This document shows positions 34,465 to 44,213 of a DNA stretch of 64,000 nucleotides, piece after piece (within the stretch, counting starts at the first letter, position 1; each line of letters begins with the position of its first letter). The stretch covers positions 1 through 64,000 of the forward strand of contig DAOUEK010000019.1 of NCBI GenBank assembly GCA_034430425.1. Direction: 5' to 3'. A model generated the notes under the pieces. The model worked only from the letters and a program-made list of their open reading frames with translations. It was not told the origin of the DNA and made no database searches. Position numbers and translations under genes: made by a program. This DNA comes from WVZH01 sp034430425. GTDB taxonomy: Bacteria; Chloroflexota; Anaerolineae; Anaerolineales; E44-bin32.

Positions 34465-35652
34465 TCAGCGCAGTCCTAACTCGTTCCGGGAGATTACCAG
34501 GCGTTGAATCTCGCTGGTTCCTTCGTATATCTCTGTGATCTTGGCGTCACGGAAATAGCGTTCGACAGGTAATTCCTTCGAATAACCCATTCCGGCGTGA
34601 ATTTGTACCGCGGCGTGGGCGCAGAACATGGCTGTCTCTGAGGCAAATAATTTCGCCATTGAAGCTTCCAGGGTATATCGTTCCCCTGTTCCTTTGGCGC
34701 GCTGCTTGGCGAGTGCAGCTTGATAGGTCAACAACCTGCTGGCTTCGATTCGTGTCTTCATATCGGCGATCTTGAATGCGATCCCCTGGAATTGACCGAT
34801 TTTCTTCCCGAACGCTTCGCGTTCTCGCGCAAACTCGAGGCTGGCTTCGTATGCGGCTTCGGCGATACCCAGTGACTGGGCAGCGATTCCGATGCGACCC
34901 GCATCGAGCACCGCCATGGCGATTTTGAATCCATCGCCTTCCTCGCCAAGACGGTTCGCCAGCGGACAGCGGTAATCCTCGAAGAGAATCTCACTGGTCG
35001 CCGAGGCGCGGATACCCAGCTTGGGTTCGGTTTTTCCCAGGCTGAATCCGACCTCTTTGGGGTCGACGAGAAAGGCAGTAACCCCTTTATGCCCTTTTTC
35101 TGGCGCGGTCAGCATGAAAACGATAAAGAAGTCGGCCATGGGCGCGCTGCTGACCCACGATTTTCTCCCGTTGAGCAGATAAACATCCCCGTCCTGCGCG
35201 GCGCGGGAACGCATCGTCGCCGCGTCCGATCCGGACATGGGTTCGGTGAGAGAATACGCCCCGATTGCCTCGCCCGAGGCGACGGGAACGAGGAATTTCT
35301 GCTTCTGTTCTTCCGTCCCGAAACGCTCGATGCCGTAGCAATACAGGGAGTTATTGACCGACATAATCGTCCCATGCGCTGCATCCGCTTTACAGATCTC
35401 TTCCAACGCCAAGACGTAGGAAATTGTGTCCATGCCCGTACCGCCATACTTCTCGGCGATCTCGATTCCCATAAATCCCATTTTGCCCATTTTACGGATG
35501 GTTTCGAGCGGGAATTTGCCACTTTCGTCGAATTCGGTTGCGATGGGCGCGATCTCCTTTTGTGCGAAATCTCGCGCTGCCTGGCGAATCATATGGTGCT
35601 CTTCGGTGAGTGAAAGGTTGATGCCTTGTTCTGTGGATGCAGCAGCTGCCAT
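34465..35652 (-). CDS. Acyl-CoA dehydrogenase
   Basis: FAD-dependent alpha,beta-dehydrogenation of acyl-CoA; 395 residues. The family segments YSLTEPMSGSDAATM, WVSSAPMADFFIVF, DYRCPLANRLGEEGDGF and GRIGIAAQSLGIAEAAYEAS are followed by the C-terminal FAD region (QIHAGMGYSKELPVERYFRDAKI) and catalytic Glu377 in IYEGTSEIQR, the position used by short- and medium-chain enzymes. The ATG at 35652 follows GGAGGGG. A divergent promoter region separates it from gatC. No electron-transfer flavoprotein gene is present in the window. Confidence 0.94.
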   Translation of the reverse strand: MAAAASTEQGINLSLTEEHHMIRQAARDFAQKEIAPIATEFDESGKFPLETIRKMGKMGFMGIEIAEKYGGTGMDTISYVLALEEICKADAAHGTIMSVNNSLYCYGIERFGTEEQKQKFLVPVASGEAIGAYSLTEPMSGSDAATMRSRAAQDGDVYLLNGRKSWVSSAPMADFFIVFMLTAPEKGHKGVTAFLVDPKEVGFSLGKTEPKLGIRASATSEILFEDYRCPLANRLGEEGDGFKIAMAVLDAGRIGIAAQSLGIAEAAYEASLEFAREREAFGKKIGQFQGIAFKIADMKTRIEASRLLTYQAALAKQRAKGTGERYTLEASMAKLFASETAMFCAHAAVQIHAGMGYSKELPVERYFRDAKITEIYEGTSEIQRLVISRNELGLR

Positions 35653-35688
35653 TCGTTCCCCTCCGTTAATCAGATCATACGTGCAGCG

Positions 35689-35697
35689 ATTATAGCA
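35689..35697 (-). promoter_or_regulatory. Extended -10 promoter for acyl-CoA dehydrogenase
   Basis: On the minus strand TGCTATAAT (35697 to 35689) is a perfect extended -10 element, 37 bases before the dehydrogenase ATG. No clear -35 hexamer is present. Confidence 0.45.
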
Positions 35698-35704
35698 TGG
35701 TGCT

Positions 35705-35733
35705 TTGACCGCCATTTAACCAACGGGTACAAT
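35705..35733 (+). promoter_or_regulatory. Sigma-70-type promoter for gatC-gatA
   Basis: TTGACC (35705-35710), exactly 17 bases, then TACAAT (35728-35733). The gatC ATG is 20 bases further on, with GGAGG between. This is the best consensus promoter seen in the window. Confidence 0.72.
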
Positions 35734-35752
35734 GATCGCAGTGGAGGTCATC

Positions 35753-36091
35753 ATGACACGGGAATCCGGAAATCATGCGTTGGATGAAATCAGTGAAGAA
35801 TTATTCCGTCATCTGGTCGATTTGGCCGCATTCCATCTGGAAGACGACGAAGCAACGTACTTGCAGCGAGAATTGAATGGCCAACTCAAAGCCATACGGG
35901 AGCTTGATGCCATCGAAGTCGATGCGAATGTGTCAATCACTTCCCACGGGGTTCCCTATGCTGAGGCAATGTGGTTGCGAGAGGATCGTATCGAGCCGTC
36001 AAGCATGGCCGATGACATACTAGAACAAGCCCCGGAAGTCGATGAGCGGTCAATCATCGTGCCCGACATCCCCCACGAGGAAATAACGTGA
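35753..36091 (+). CDS. gatC: Asp/Glu-tRNA amidotransferase subunit C
   Basis: Small subunit (112 residues) that stabilises GatA in the GatCAB complex, which converts Glu-tRNA(Gln) or Asp-tRNA(Asn) to the amide. The typical GatC core is seen: LFRHLVDLAAFHLEDDEATYLQRELNGQLKAIREL and a later region containing REDRIEPSS. The ATG at 35753 sits five bases after GGAGG; seven upstream in-frame residues are ignored. Its stop overlaps the GTG start of gatA. A strong promoter precedes it. The need for GatCAB implies glutaminyl- and/or asparaginyl-tRNA is made indirectly. Confidence 0.88.
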   Translation: MTRESGNHALDEISEELFRHLVDLAAFHLEDDEATYLQRELNGQLKAIRELDAIEVDANVSITSHGVPYAEAMWLREDRIEPSSMADDILEQAPEVDERSIIVPDIPHEEIT

Positions 36092-37686
36092 CCATATCAC
36101 TGTGCGATCTGCCGGCTCATCAATTGGTTCGTAAGCTGCGAGACGGTGAGTGTACGGCGGCGGAAATTCTCGAATCGACGCTGGATCGCATTCAGGCGGT
36201 TGAGGGGTCGCCGCCAACGACGCATGCCGCTTCGAAGGAGACACATAACGCTGATGAAATCCATGCTTACATTACGTTGACGACGGAGCGAGCGCGTTTG
36301 CAGGCGAAGCGTGTCGATCAAGCGTTGGCGATAGGCGAAGATCCTGGTCCTTTGGCTGGGATTCCCCTGGCTGTGAAGGATATTTTCTGCGTCGAAGGAA
36401 CGCCATCGACGGCAGGGTCGAAGATCCTGGATAACTTCGTGGCGCCCTACAGCGCCACACCGGTGCAGCGCCTGGAGGCTGCCGGCGCAGTCACCCTGGG
36501 TAAAGTCAATCTGGATGAGTTTACCTTTGGTTCGTCGAACGAGTCGTCCGCATTTCAACCTTCCCCGAGAAACCCATGGGATCCCGCACGTGTACCCGGC
36601 GGATCCTCAGGGGGAAGCGCGGCGGCTGTGGCAGCAGGCGAAGCCGTGATCTCGCTGGGCACCGACACGGCCGGTTCGATACGGCAGCCGGCCGCTTTTT
36701 GTGGGGTCGTGGGCTTGAAACCCACGTATGGCCGGGTTTCGCGCTTCGGATTGATCGCTTTCGCCTCTTCGCTCGATTGTCCGGGTCCGGTTACGCGAGA
36801 CGTTCGGGACTCAGCAATGATGATGAATGTTATCGCCGGAAAGGATGTGCGTGATGCCACGGCGGTTCGCTCGCCGGTTCCGGATCATCTGGAAGGACTC
36901 GAGGATGGTGTGAAGGGATTGCGGATTGGGATTTCGCCGGATTACTTCCGCCTGAAGTATCCCGATCCCGAATCCGGAGGCCTGCTGGAGCAGCCGATCG
37001 CATCGGAAATCGATGAGCGTGTTCGGGGGGCAGCGGAGATATTGGCGAAGATGGGCGCGGAGATCGTCGAGGACATCCCTCTGTCGAACACTCGCTATGG
37101 GATTCCCGTATATTTCATTGTATCTCGTGTTGAAGCCGCTTCCAATTTGCATCGCTATGACGGTGTCAAATACGGCTATCGTTATCCTGAGCCCGTAGCA
37201 GATTTGCGCGAGTTGTATCGACGAAGCCGCGGCCAAGGATTTGGACCTCAGCCGAAGTTGCGCATCCTGATGGGCATGTATGTATCGGCAGAACAGTATG
37301 AGAAAGGTTATTACCAGAAAGCCTTGCGCGTACGAACGTTGATCCGCGGTGATTTCGATCGGATTTTCGATCCGCAGGGCGATTATGCACTGGACGGTCT
37401 GCTTACGGCGACGACTCCCACGACGGCGTTTCCCCTGGGTGCGGTGTATGGGGATTCGGTCTTGATGCAGTATGCGGATTTGTTGACTGTTCCGGCAAAC
37501 CTGGCGGGTATTCCCGGACTCTCCGTCCCGGCCGGTTTCGATACACAAGGATTGCCCATCGGTATTCAATTCCTCGGTTCGGATTTCTCCGAGGCAAAAC
37601 TGCTGCGTATCGGTCGGGCCTACGAAACGGCTACGGCGGACGAAGCCTGGAGACAATTGAGACCGGATATGCTCAAGAACGTATGA
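36088..37686 (+). CDS. gatA: Asp/Glu-tRNA amidotransferase subunit A
   Basis: Amidase-signature glutaminase of GatCAB, 532 residues. The Ser-cisSer-Lys triad is in place: Lys97 (AVKDIF), Ser173 in VPGGSSGGSAAA, and nucleophile Ser197 in TDTAGSIRQPAAFCG. The protein is about 40 residues longer than usual, mainly from an insert around residues 38-58 and extra sequence around residues 285-300. It starts at GTG 36088, overlapping the gatC stop (GTGA), a sign of translational coupling. gatB is not next: it follows 5 kb downstream after three envelope-related genes on the same strand. Confidence 0.95.
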   Translation: MTISLCDLPAHQLVRKLRDGECTAAEILESTLDRIQAVEGSPPTTHAASKETHNADEIHAYITLTTERARLQAKRVDQALAIGEDPGPLAGIPLAVKDIFCVEGTPSTAGSKILDNFVAPYSATPVQRLEAAGAVTLGKVNLDEFTFGSSNESSAFQPSPRNPWDPARVPGGSSGGSAAAVAAGEAVISLGTDTAGSIRQPAAFCGVVGLKPTYGRVSRFGLIAFASSLDCPGPVTRDVRDSAMMMNVIAGKDVRDATAVRSPVPDHLEGLEDGVKGLRIGISPDYFRLKYPDPESGGLLEQPIASEIDERVRGAAEILAKMGAEIVEDIPLSNTRYGIPVYFIVSRVEAASNLHRYDGVKYGYRYPEPVADLRELYRRSRGQGFGPQPKLRILMGMYVSAEQYEKGYYQKALRVRTLIRGDFDRIFDPQGDYALDGLLTATTPTTAFPLGAVYGDSVLMQYADLLTVPANLAGIPGLSVPAGFDTQGLPIGIQFLGSDFSEAKLLRIGRAYETATADEAWRQLRPDMLKNV

Positions 37687-37825
37687 TACACTTCGATTTT
37701 CAACAATACTTACCCGGTCTGGAAGACTCGTTTTCCAGGAATTCTCCTTCCGGGGTAATTTCGTATCAACCTATACTCAGCGTACCTACATCTATGGGTA
37801 GGCCTGATAATCTTCAGGTGAGAAC

Positions 37826-39490
37826 ATGGAAGAGATGACTACAGGTGATGATAGTAAAGTAATTTCTGATCCGGGACGAAAGGAAAATCGTCTCCGCAAG
37901 TTTTCCTTGCTGCATCCTTTTTTCTTTGCTTGTTTTCCAGTGCTGGCTTTTCTTTCTGAAAATATTCGCGAAATCCCGTTTTCTCAAGCTTACCGGTCCC
38001 TTGGCTTAGCGGTTTTGAGCGCAGTCCTACTTCTTTTCATGTTTCGCATTGTGATTCGGGATTGGCACAAAGCTGCCGCACTGACTTCCTTCCTGCTAAT
38101 TCTATTCTTCTCGTATGGTCACGTTTACATGATGTTGAAGGAGGCTCGAATCGGAAGTTTTCTGATCGGCCGACATCGCTTTCTACTGCCAGCGTTCGCC
38201 CTGGTTTTTTTGATGGGGATATGGTTCGTAGTTAAAAAGGTAAAAAAAGGAGTGCCTCTCTCGAAGCAGCTAATGTTGGTGTCCATCGTGTTGTTTATTT
38301 TTCCGGTTTACACATTGGCTGCGTACCATTTCCAATCCCGCTCGAGCGACTATGAACGTGTTCCGGAAGCTGTTTCACAGAACGGTGATTTCACTTTGAC
38401 GCTGGGATACCAACCCGATATCTATTACATCATCCTTGATGCATATTTGCGTTCCGATATTTTGCTGGATGAATTTGGCTATGATAATTCCTGCTTTATC
38501 GAGCAGCTCCGTGAAAGGGGATTCTACGTTGCCGATCAAGCTACGAGTAATTACACCCTGACGGCATTATCGTTAACATCTTCACTAAACATGGAGCATT
38601 TACTCCCCAGATATGGCGGTATGAGTGAGGATGATTACCCCAGCGCTTTGAGCGATCACCTGGCGCATAGCGAAGCACGGGCTGTCCTGGAGCAGCAGGG
38701 GTATGTCATCATTGCCATCGACAGTGGTTGGAAAAGCACTGAACTGACGGATGCGGATTTGTATCTCGAGCCGCAAATCGTTGAAATTGAAGAACTGCGA
38801 CAATCGGGGCGGATCAATGTATTTGAATCCATTTTCATCCGAACCACGGCACTTCTCGGGGCAATCGATCTGAGTGTTAAAAGCGAGAATTCACTTTTAA
38901 ACTCGTTGGAAGCACCGTTTCTCGCCCATCATTACTTCGTTCTCTCACAATTTGATTATCTCGAGCGTGTGTCCACGCAGCCGGGCCCCAAGTTTGTATT
39001 CGCCCACATCATTTCACCTCACTCTCCATACGTTTTCGGACCTGACGGCGAGCTGCTTACGAGCACCGAAGCGTTTACGTGGGCAGATGGGGTTGGTCCC
39101 CGCGAATCCGTAGACACGGAGATCCAACTTTATTGTGATCAATTGCAGTATATCTCTCAACGAACGCTTGAAGCCATCGATGTAATCCTGTCGAATTCAG
39201 AACGACCTCCAATAATCTTGCTCCAGGCCGATCATGGCCCTGGCGTTCGGTTGGCCTGGAATTCACCGAGCAATGAGGGGATCAAGGATCGGATGTCGAT
39301 ATTGTCTGCATACCTGTTTCCTGATTCATGTCAGGATTTTCTCTATCCTTCGATCACTCCGGTCAATTCGTTTGGGACGTTGTTCCACTGTACATTCGGT
39401 CAGCAGATTGAGTTGCGGGATGATCTCAATTACTTCAGCCCGCGAACGGATCCTTATCAGTTCAACGACGTCACGAGCATAGTTCAGTGA
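37826..39490 (+). CDS. Membrane sulfatase/alkaline phosphatase-superfamily protein
   Basis: A 554-residue protein with five N-terminal transmembrane segments (to about residue 165) and a large extracytoplasmic domain of the sulfatase/LTA-synthase fold. Metal and nucleophile positions are recognisable: DIYYIILDAYLRSD (Asp), SNYTLTALSLTSSLNM (Thr nucleophile region), HIISPHSPYVF, and LLQADHGPG (Asp-His). Relatives transfer or remove phosphoglycerol, phosphoethanolamine or sulfate on surface polymers. The ATG at 37826 follows CAGGTGAG. It probably acts with the next gene on surface glycans; the substrate is unknown. Confidence 0.8.
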   Translation: MEEMTTGDDSKVISDPGRKENRLRKFSLLHPFFFACFPVLAFLSENIREIPFSQAYRSLGLAVLSAVLLLFMFRIVIRDWHKAAALTSFLLILFFSYGHVYMMLKEARIGSFLIGRHRFLLPAFALVFLMGIWFVVKKVKKGVPLSKQLMLVSIVLFIFPVYTLAAYHFQSRSSDYERVPEAVSQNGDFTLTLGYQPDIYYIILDAYLRSDILLDEFGYDNSCFIEQLRERGFYVADQATSNYTLTALSLTSSLNMEHLLPRYGGMSEDDYPSALSDHLAHSEARAVLEQQGYVIIAIDSGWKSTELTDADLYLEPQIVEIEELRQSGRINVFESIFIRTTALLGAIDLSVKSENSLLNSLEAPFLAHHYFVLSQFDYLERVSTQPGPKFVFAHIISPHSPYVFGPDGELLTSTEAFTWADGVGPRESVDTEIQLYCDQLQYISQRTLEAIDVILSNSERPPIILLQADHGPGVRLAWNSPSNEGIKDRMSILSAYLFPDSCQDFLYPSITPVNSFGTLFHCTFGQQIELRDDLNYFSPRTDPYQFNDVTSIVQ

Positions 39491-39562
39491 TTGGCAATCG
39501 AGAAGCCTCCATCGTGGTAAGTCATCTTGATTATTATGCGATAACGTTCACGCGATTCTCAC

Positions 39563-41485
39563 ATGGGTAAATATTTATCTGTTCCTCGCCGCCTCAATCT
39601 GCGTCCATATCTTCGATGGATTGCCTTGATTGTCGTTTTGCTCGTCAACCTGCTTGCGTATGGGGATATCTTCGACCTTCCCTTTACAGGGACGGACACA
39701 TACACCCTGATTGACACAGCCCGGCTTCAGTCGTTCGATGATGTGGTTCGCATCTTCTCGCAGCCGTTGATGGGAGGTACGGCAGGGGCGAATCGCGTCC
39801 AGTATTTTCGACCGATAACTACGCTCTCGTTTTCAATCGACTATGCGGTATGGGGGTTGAATCCATGGGGCTATTATTTAACGAATTTTCTCCTGCATTT
39901 GTTTTTTGGATTTCTTCTTTATTGGTTCCTGGAACGAATCAGTGAGGATATTGGCGTTGCGCTCCTCGCCACCCTGGTCTTCCTGATCCACCCCGTTCTT
40001 ACACAGAGCGTTTCCGTCATTTCTCATCGCCAGGATATTCTGGTCGGTTTCTTTGGCTTGTTGTCTTTGCTTCTGGTTGGATCTGATCAGGATGGTGTGG
40101 AAAGAAAAGTGCCCTGGCGCATGGGGTTTGCCGCTGTGTTTACCTGCCTGGCAATGCTTTCCAAAGAAATCGGTTTTCTCACACCGCTGTTTATCTTTTC
40201 CTATTTGTTCCTTTTTTGTGCACAGGGAGTAGAATCAACCAAAGCGCGATTGAAGTCTGCGTTTAAAGCAAGCAGCCTATTTCTCGTTGCAGCGGTGTTG
40301 ATGGCAATATGGAGAACGATTGCCGTTGGCGGCGCCGGAGTTGAGCTATCTCTGTCGATCGATGCGATTCTTGCGAATACAAAGGATATTGGAAATACAT
40401 TCTTTACCACTTTGATTGACCCGGGGCATCTGATCTACGCGCAATTGCAAAGGATCTACTCGCCATACCCATCCGTAACTCTGCAGGTGATCTCGTTAAT
40501 TCTCTTGCTGCTTACGATACCTGTGTTGATTTCACTGCGTGGCCCTGTAATCCGTTGGATTCAATCGAGAAGGAGCAGGATTTCGAAGGCGCTGATCTTG
40601 CTTCTGCTTGGTGCCATGTTTATTTCACTGCTTGCCGTTCTCTCATACCCACTGCTCGCACCACGGTTTGAAGACATCATTGGAAATGCGCTGGATGGCC
40701 ACGGCTGGCGTTTTCTGCTTCGTGTTATGGAGGGGCGGAATCGAACTTCACTCGAGCAATATCTTTTCCGATTGCGCGATACGCTTATCGGCGCAGGTTA
40801 TCGTATCGGCCTCTACAGTTTATTCGCCCTTCTTGCGCTGGGCACGCTGACCGATCCATCGAACGGCTGCAGAATAAATAGGAAACGTGTCTTGTGGATG
40901 ATGTTATTCTGGATGCTTTTAGGCCTTGTGCTGTTTGTTTTCATGTCAAGAGTATCATGGCGAAGCCTATATATTTTCGTTGCAGCCTTCTCGTCGGCTT
41001 TTTCGATCTTAACCTTTAGCGGTATTGAGATTTTGGTGGGTAAGATTCGTTCGAGACCCAATCACGGCGCGATTCTCCGGCGCTGTGCTCAGTATTCCGT
41101 TTCCTTGTTTTGTGTTGGGGTATTTGGCGTGATCGCGGGGAATCTACTGGCCTACAGCGCCGTATTTCGAGAGGCCACTCTTCTGGAGAAGCGGGCTGAT
41201 GTTACCCAAACCTTTTTCACGGCATTTGATAAGGAAGTGCTTCAACTCCCGGACGGAGCCATGATCACACTTTATGGACTGCCATCACTGGACGAATCTT
41301 ACCTTTTGGATTACACAATCAAGTCCTGGTTGGATCTACAATATCCCGGGAATGAGATGACGGTTACCATCCAGGATCGTGTCGCCGGAGTGGAATGTAT
41401 CGATTGCCTGCGAATCGAAGTTGTCGAGGAGAACGCAAGGCAATTTAACCTGCTCGTGGAATTTAAATCTACTGAGAGCGGATAG
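39563..41485 (+). CDS. Polytopic membrane protein, TMTC/GT-C-like
   Basis: A 640-residue multi-pass protein. The first loop YFRPITTLSFSIDYAVWGLNPWGYYLTNFLLHL, then VFLIHPVLTQSVSVISHRQDILVGFFGLLSLLL and AMLSKEIGFLTPLFIF, match the pattern of bacterial relatives of TMTC/PMT O-mannosyltransferase proteins. An acidic site is present near the first loop (TGTDTYTLID). Only the membrane part is seen, without the TPR domain common in these proteins; the C-terminal ~110 residues are extracytoplasmic. With the sulfatase-like gene upstream it suggests surface glycan or glycoprotein synthesis. Function is inferred from topology and motif pattern. Confidence 0.7.
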   Translation: MGKYLSVPRRLNLRPYLRWIALIVVLLVNLLAYGDIFDLPFTGTDTYTLIDTARLQSFDDVVRIFSQPLMGGTAGANRVQYFRPITTLSFSIDYAVWGLNPWGYYLTNFLLHLFFGFLLYWFLERISEDIGVALLATLVFLIHPVLTQSVSVISHRQDILVGFFGLLSLLLVGSDQDGVERKVPWRMGFAAVFTCLAMLSKEIGFLTPLFIFSYLFLFCAQGVESTKARLKSAFKASSLFLVAAVLMAIWRTIAVGGAGVELSLSIDAILANTKDIGNTFFTTLIDPGHLIYAQLQRIYSPYPSVTLQVISLILLLLTIPVLISLRGPVIRWIQSRRSRISKALILLLLGAMFISLLAVLSYPLLAPRFEDIIGNALDGHGWRFLLRVMEGRNRTSLEQYLFRLRDTLIGAGYRIGLYSLFALLALGTLTDPSNGCRINRKRVLWMMLFWMLLGLVLFVFMSRVSWRSLYIFVAAFSSAFSILTFSGIEILVGKIRSRPNHGAILRRCAQYSVSLFCVGVFGVIAGNLLAYSAVFREATLLEKRADVTQTFFTAFDKEVLQLPDGAMITLYGLPSLDESYLLDYTIKSWLDLQYPGNEMTVTIQDRVAGVECIDCLRIEVVEENARQFNLLVEFKSTESG

Positions 41486-41571
41486 GATGAGATTCGTAGT
41501 AGAACGACTATAAAAGCGGTCTGTGTTGGGCATTGTGCCACGCTGTCCGCTTGAACGATTTGGAGGAGAGA

Positions 41572-42762
41572 ATGCAACATATTCAACTTGCCATGAAATC
41601 CAGTACGGCTTGGGTTCTGCGCTTCAAGACCGCGTTTATCCTTGTTTCGATAAGCGCATGTTCACTGCTTGAATCAGACCCAAAGCAGTGGGGCCAACCG
41701 CCAGCGATGAGTATCGACCCTTCAAAGATCTATATCGCCACGCTGCAAACCGGGAAGGGTGACATCCGCATCGAGTTGTTTGCTGACAAGGCACCCATGA
41801 CGGTGAACAATTTCATTTTTTTGGCCGAGGAAGGGTTTTACGACGGCACGACGTTCCATCGCGCCATTCCCGACTTTATAGCGCAGGGTGGCGACCCCGA
41901 AGGAACGGGGCTGGGTGGTCCTGGCTACCGTTTCGATGACGAGATTAGTCTCGATCTGCGTTTCGACGGGGAAGGGTATCTCGGCATGGCTAATTCCGGT
42001 CTGGATACCAATGGCAGTCAGTTTTTTATCACCTATGGACCAACCCCACATCTCAATGGTTTGCATACCATTTTCGGAAAAGTGATTGAGGGGATGGATG
42101 TGGCCAGGGCGATAACACCACGCGATCCGTTGGGAAATCCTGATTTTGAGGGCGATCGGCTGGAAAAGGTCGAGATCGAAGTCGTGGCGGAAAGTTACCT
42201 GCCTGCTCCGACCGAAACGCCGATTCCCATTGTTCCGCAATGGGAGGAAAGCAGGCCGCTGGCGGAGCTTGCCATCGAGGACCGCGAAAACCTTTATAGC
42301 GGTCGGCCTGAAATGCGGATCGATACAAGCAAATCGTATCAGGCTTCGATCCAGACCACGCGGGGTGAAATCGTCGTCGAACTTCGGCCTCAGGATGCGA
42401 CAGAAAGCGTCAATAACTTCGTTTTTCTCGCCGAATTGGGATACTGGGATCAATTCCCCATTGTCTACGTCGAGCCGGGTTTGCTCGTGGTAACCGGCTC
42501 TCCCCAAGGATCACAAGATAGCGACATCGGGTACACCCTTCCGCAGGAAATTGGTTTGCCGAACACGGTGGGTGCCGTTGGATTTTTCATGCGCCTGGAT
42601 ATTCTTGCGGTCAGTGGCAGCCAGTTTTACATTCTAATGGGCGATGTACCGACGATGGATGATTTATTTCCTGTCTTCGGATACGTCATCGAAGGTTTGG
42701 ATGTTGTTGAAAGTCTGACAAACGAAGACATGATTGAAACGATCACGATAGAGGGACGTTAA
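41572..42762 (+). CDS. Lipoprotein peptidyl-prolyl isomerase with two cyclophilin domains
   Basis: A 396-residue exported protein. Residues 1-29 form a signal peptide ending in a lipobox (VSISAC), so it is a probable lipoprotein. The first cyclophilin domain (about residues 48-205) is intact: FHRAIPDFIAQGG, GYLGMANSG, NGSQFFITYGPTPHLNGLHTIFG. After a Pro-rich linker the second domain (about 250-396) keeps the fold (NNFVFLAELGYWD, SGSQFYILMGDVPTMDDLFPVFG) but has lost the FHR catalytic motif and is probably inactive. The ATG at 41572 follows GGAGGAGAGA. It lies 11 bases before gatB. Confidence 0.88.
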   Translation: MQHIQLAMKSSTAWVLRFKTAFILVSISACSLLESDPKQWGQPPAMSIDPSKIYIATLQTGKGDIRIELFADKAPMTVNNFIFLAEEGFYDGTTFHRAIPDFIAQGGDPEGTGLGGPGYRFDDEISLDLRFDGEGYLGMANSGLDTNGSQFFITYGPTPHLNGLHTIFGKVIEGMDVARAITPRDPLGNPDFEGDRLEKVEIEVVAESYLPAPTETPIPIVPQWEESRPLAELAIEDRENLYSGRPEMRIDTSKSYQASIQTTRGEIVVELRPQDATESVNNFVFLAELGYWDQFPIVYVEPGLLVVTGSPQGSQDSDIGYTLPQEIGLPNTVGAVGFFMRLDILAVSGSQFYILMGDVPTMDDLFPVFGYVIEGLDVVESLTNEDMIETITIEGR

Positions 42763-42773
42763 TCAGGGAAAGT

Positions 42774-44213
42774 ATGGCAGAATTCGAAGCGGTCATCGGT
42801 CTCGAAACGCACATTCAGCTGAACACCCGGAGCAAAATTTTTTGTGGATGTAAGGCTGATTCGTGGGAAGATGAGCCCAACACGAATATTTGCCCGGTGT
42901 GTACGGGTTTGCCTGGCGTGCTTCCGGTTCTCAATCGAGTCGTGGTCGAAAGTGCGGTGTTGTTGGCTGCAGCGATGCAGGCGGATTCAATCCAGCCGTT
43001 TTCCTACTTCGCCCGTAAGAACTATTTCTATCCGGATTTACCGAAGGGGTACCAGATCAGCCAGTACGACGAGCCCCTGGCGCGCGGCGGTTTTTTACAG
43101 ATTCCACTTCCGCATGGGGGCGCACGCCTGGTGACAATCGAAAAACTGCACATTGAAGAAGACGCAGGTAAGACGATTTATCAGAACGATCGTCGTCTGA
43201 TCGACTTCAATCGATGTGGTGTGCCGCTGGTGGAAATGGTCACAGGCCCGGACTTGCGGACGGCGGATGAGGTGGCGCAGTATTTAATCCGCTTACGGCA
43301 GCTGCTGCGCTGGTTGGGAATCTCCGACGGGGATATGGAGCGCGGCCAGCTTCGCTGTGATGCCAATGTTTCCATCCGCTTGGCCGGCAGCGAGGTGCTA
43401 AATCCAAAGACCGAGATTAAGAACGTCAATTCGATCGAGAACGCTCGTTTGGCCGTTAAGACCGAGATCGATCGGCAAATCCGTGAGGTCAGCGCCGGCC
43501 ATGCGATAGAAACATGGACGCTTCAGTGGGATGCAGACAGCGCATCGCTGCGCAAGATGCGCTCGAAAGAAAGCGAGGCGGATTACCGCTATTTCCGAGA
43601 ACCCGATTTATTGCCCATCGTTCTCGATGAAGAATGGCTGGATGAGATTCTCGCCCGTTTACCGGAACTGCCGCTGGCGCGACGCGAACGCTTCGTCGAA
43701 CAATACAGTCTGCCCTGGTACGATGCAGAGATCCTGACCGAGGAGCGCAGTCTTTCCGAATACTTCGAAGAAGTCGTTTCGATTGTTGGAAATGACGCCA
43801 AAACCGTTTCCAATTGGCTGATAAACGACGTGCAGCGCATGATCCGGGAGCTTGGTATTACTCCCGCCGATCTGAAATTGCGTCCCATTCATCTGGCAAA
43901 GATCATCCAGATGGTTCAGGAGAAGGAGATAACGGCGAATACGGGCAAGGACTTGCTGCTGGAAGTTGAGAAAAGTGGCATCCCCCCCGAACAAATCGTC
44001 ACCGAGCGGGGATTACGGCAAGTCTCCGACGAGGCCGTTCTGCGTGAGATTGCTGCCAGGGTGATTAATGAAAATCCGGAGCAGGTTAAAACGTACCAGG
44101 ATGGGAAGACGACCGTCCTGGGCTGGTTTGTTGGTCAAATCATGCGAGAAACCAGGGGGAAAGCGAACCCGAAAAAAGTTCAGTCGATTCTGGAAGATCT
44201 GCTGGCGAAATAG
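42774..44213 (+). CDS. gatB: Asp/Glu-tRNA amidotransferase subunit B
   Basis: tRNA-binding kinase subunit of GatCAB, 479 residues. It opens with the invariant VIGLETHIQLNT, has the zinc-site cysteines CGCK...ICPVC, FARKNYFYPDLPKGYQISQYD, HIEEDAGK, DFNRCGVPLVEMVT, and LRCDANVSIR, then the helical YqeY-like tail (NPKKVQSILEDLLA) that contacts the tRNA elbow. The ATG at 42774 closely follows the isomerase lipoprotein gene, so gatB is transcribed with that gene rather than directly with gatC-gatA. It completes the complex. Confidence 0.96.
   Translation: MAEFEAVIGLETHIQLNTRSKIFCGCKADSWEDEPNTNICPVCTGLPGVLPVLNRVVVESAVLLAAAMQADSIQPFSYFARKNYFYPDLPKGYQISQYDEPLARGGFLQIPLPHGGARLVTIEKLHIEEDAGKTIYQNDRRLIDFNRCGVPLVEMVTGPDLRTADEVAQYLIRLRQLLRWLGISDGDMERGQLRCDANVSIRLAGSEVLNPKTEIKNVNSIENARLAVKTEIDRQIREVSAGHAIETWTLQWDADSASLRKMRSKESEADYRYFREPDLLPIVLDEEWLDEILARLPELPLARRERFVEQYSLPWYDAEILTEERSLSEYFEEVVSIVGNDAKTVSNWLINDVQRMIRELGITPADLKLRPIHLAKIIQMVQEKEITANTGKDLLLEVEKSGIPPEQIVTERGLRQVSDEAVLREIAARVINENPEQVKTYQDGKTTVLGWFVGQIMRETRGKANPKKVQSILEDLLAK

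Noticed and set aside
41722..42507. 261-codon minus-strand frame inside the cyclophilin gene
   Set aside because: Antisense of a gene with intact cyclophilin motifs; no recognisable protein.
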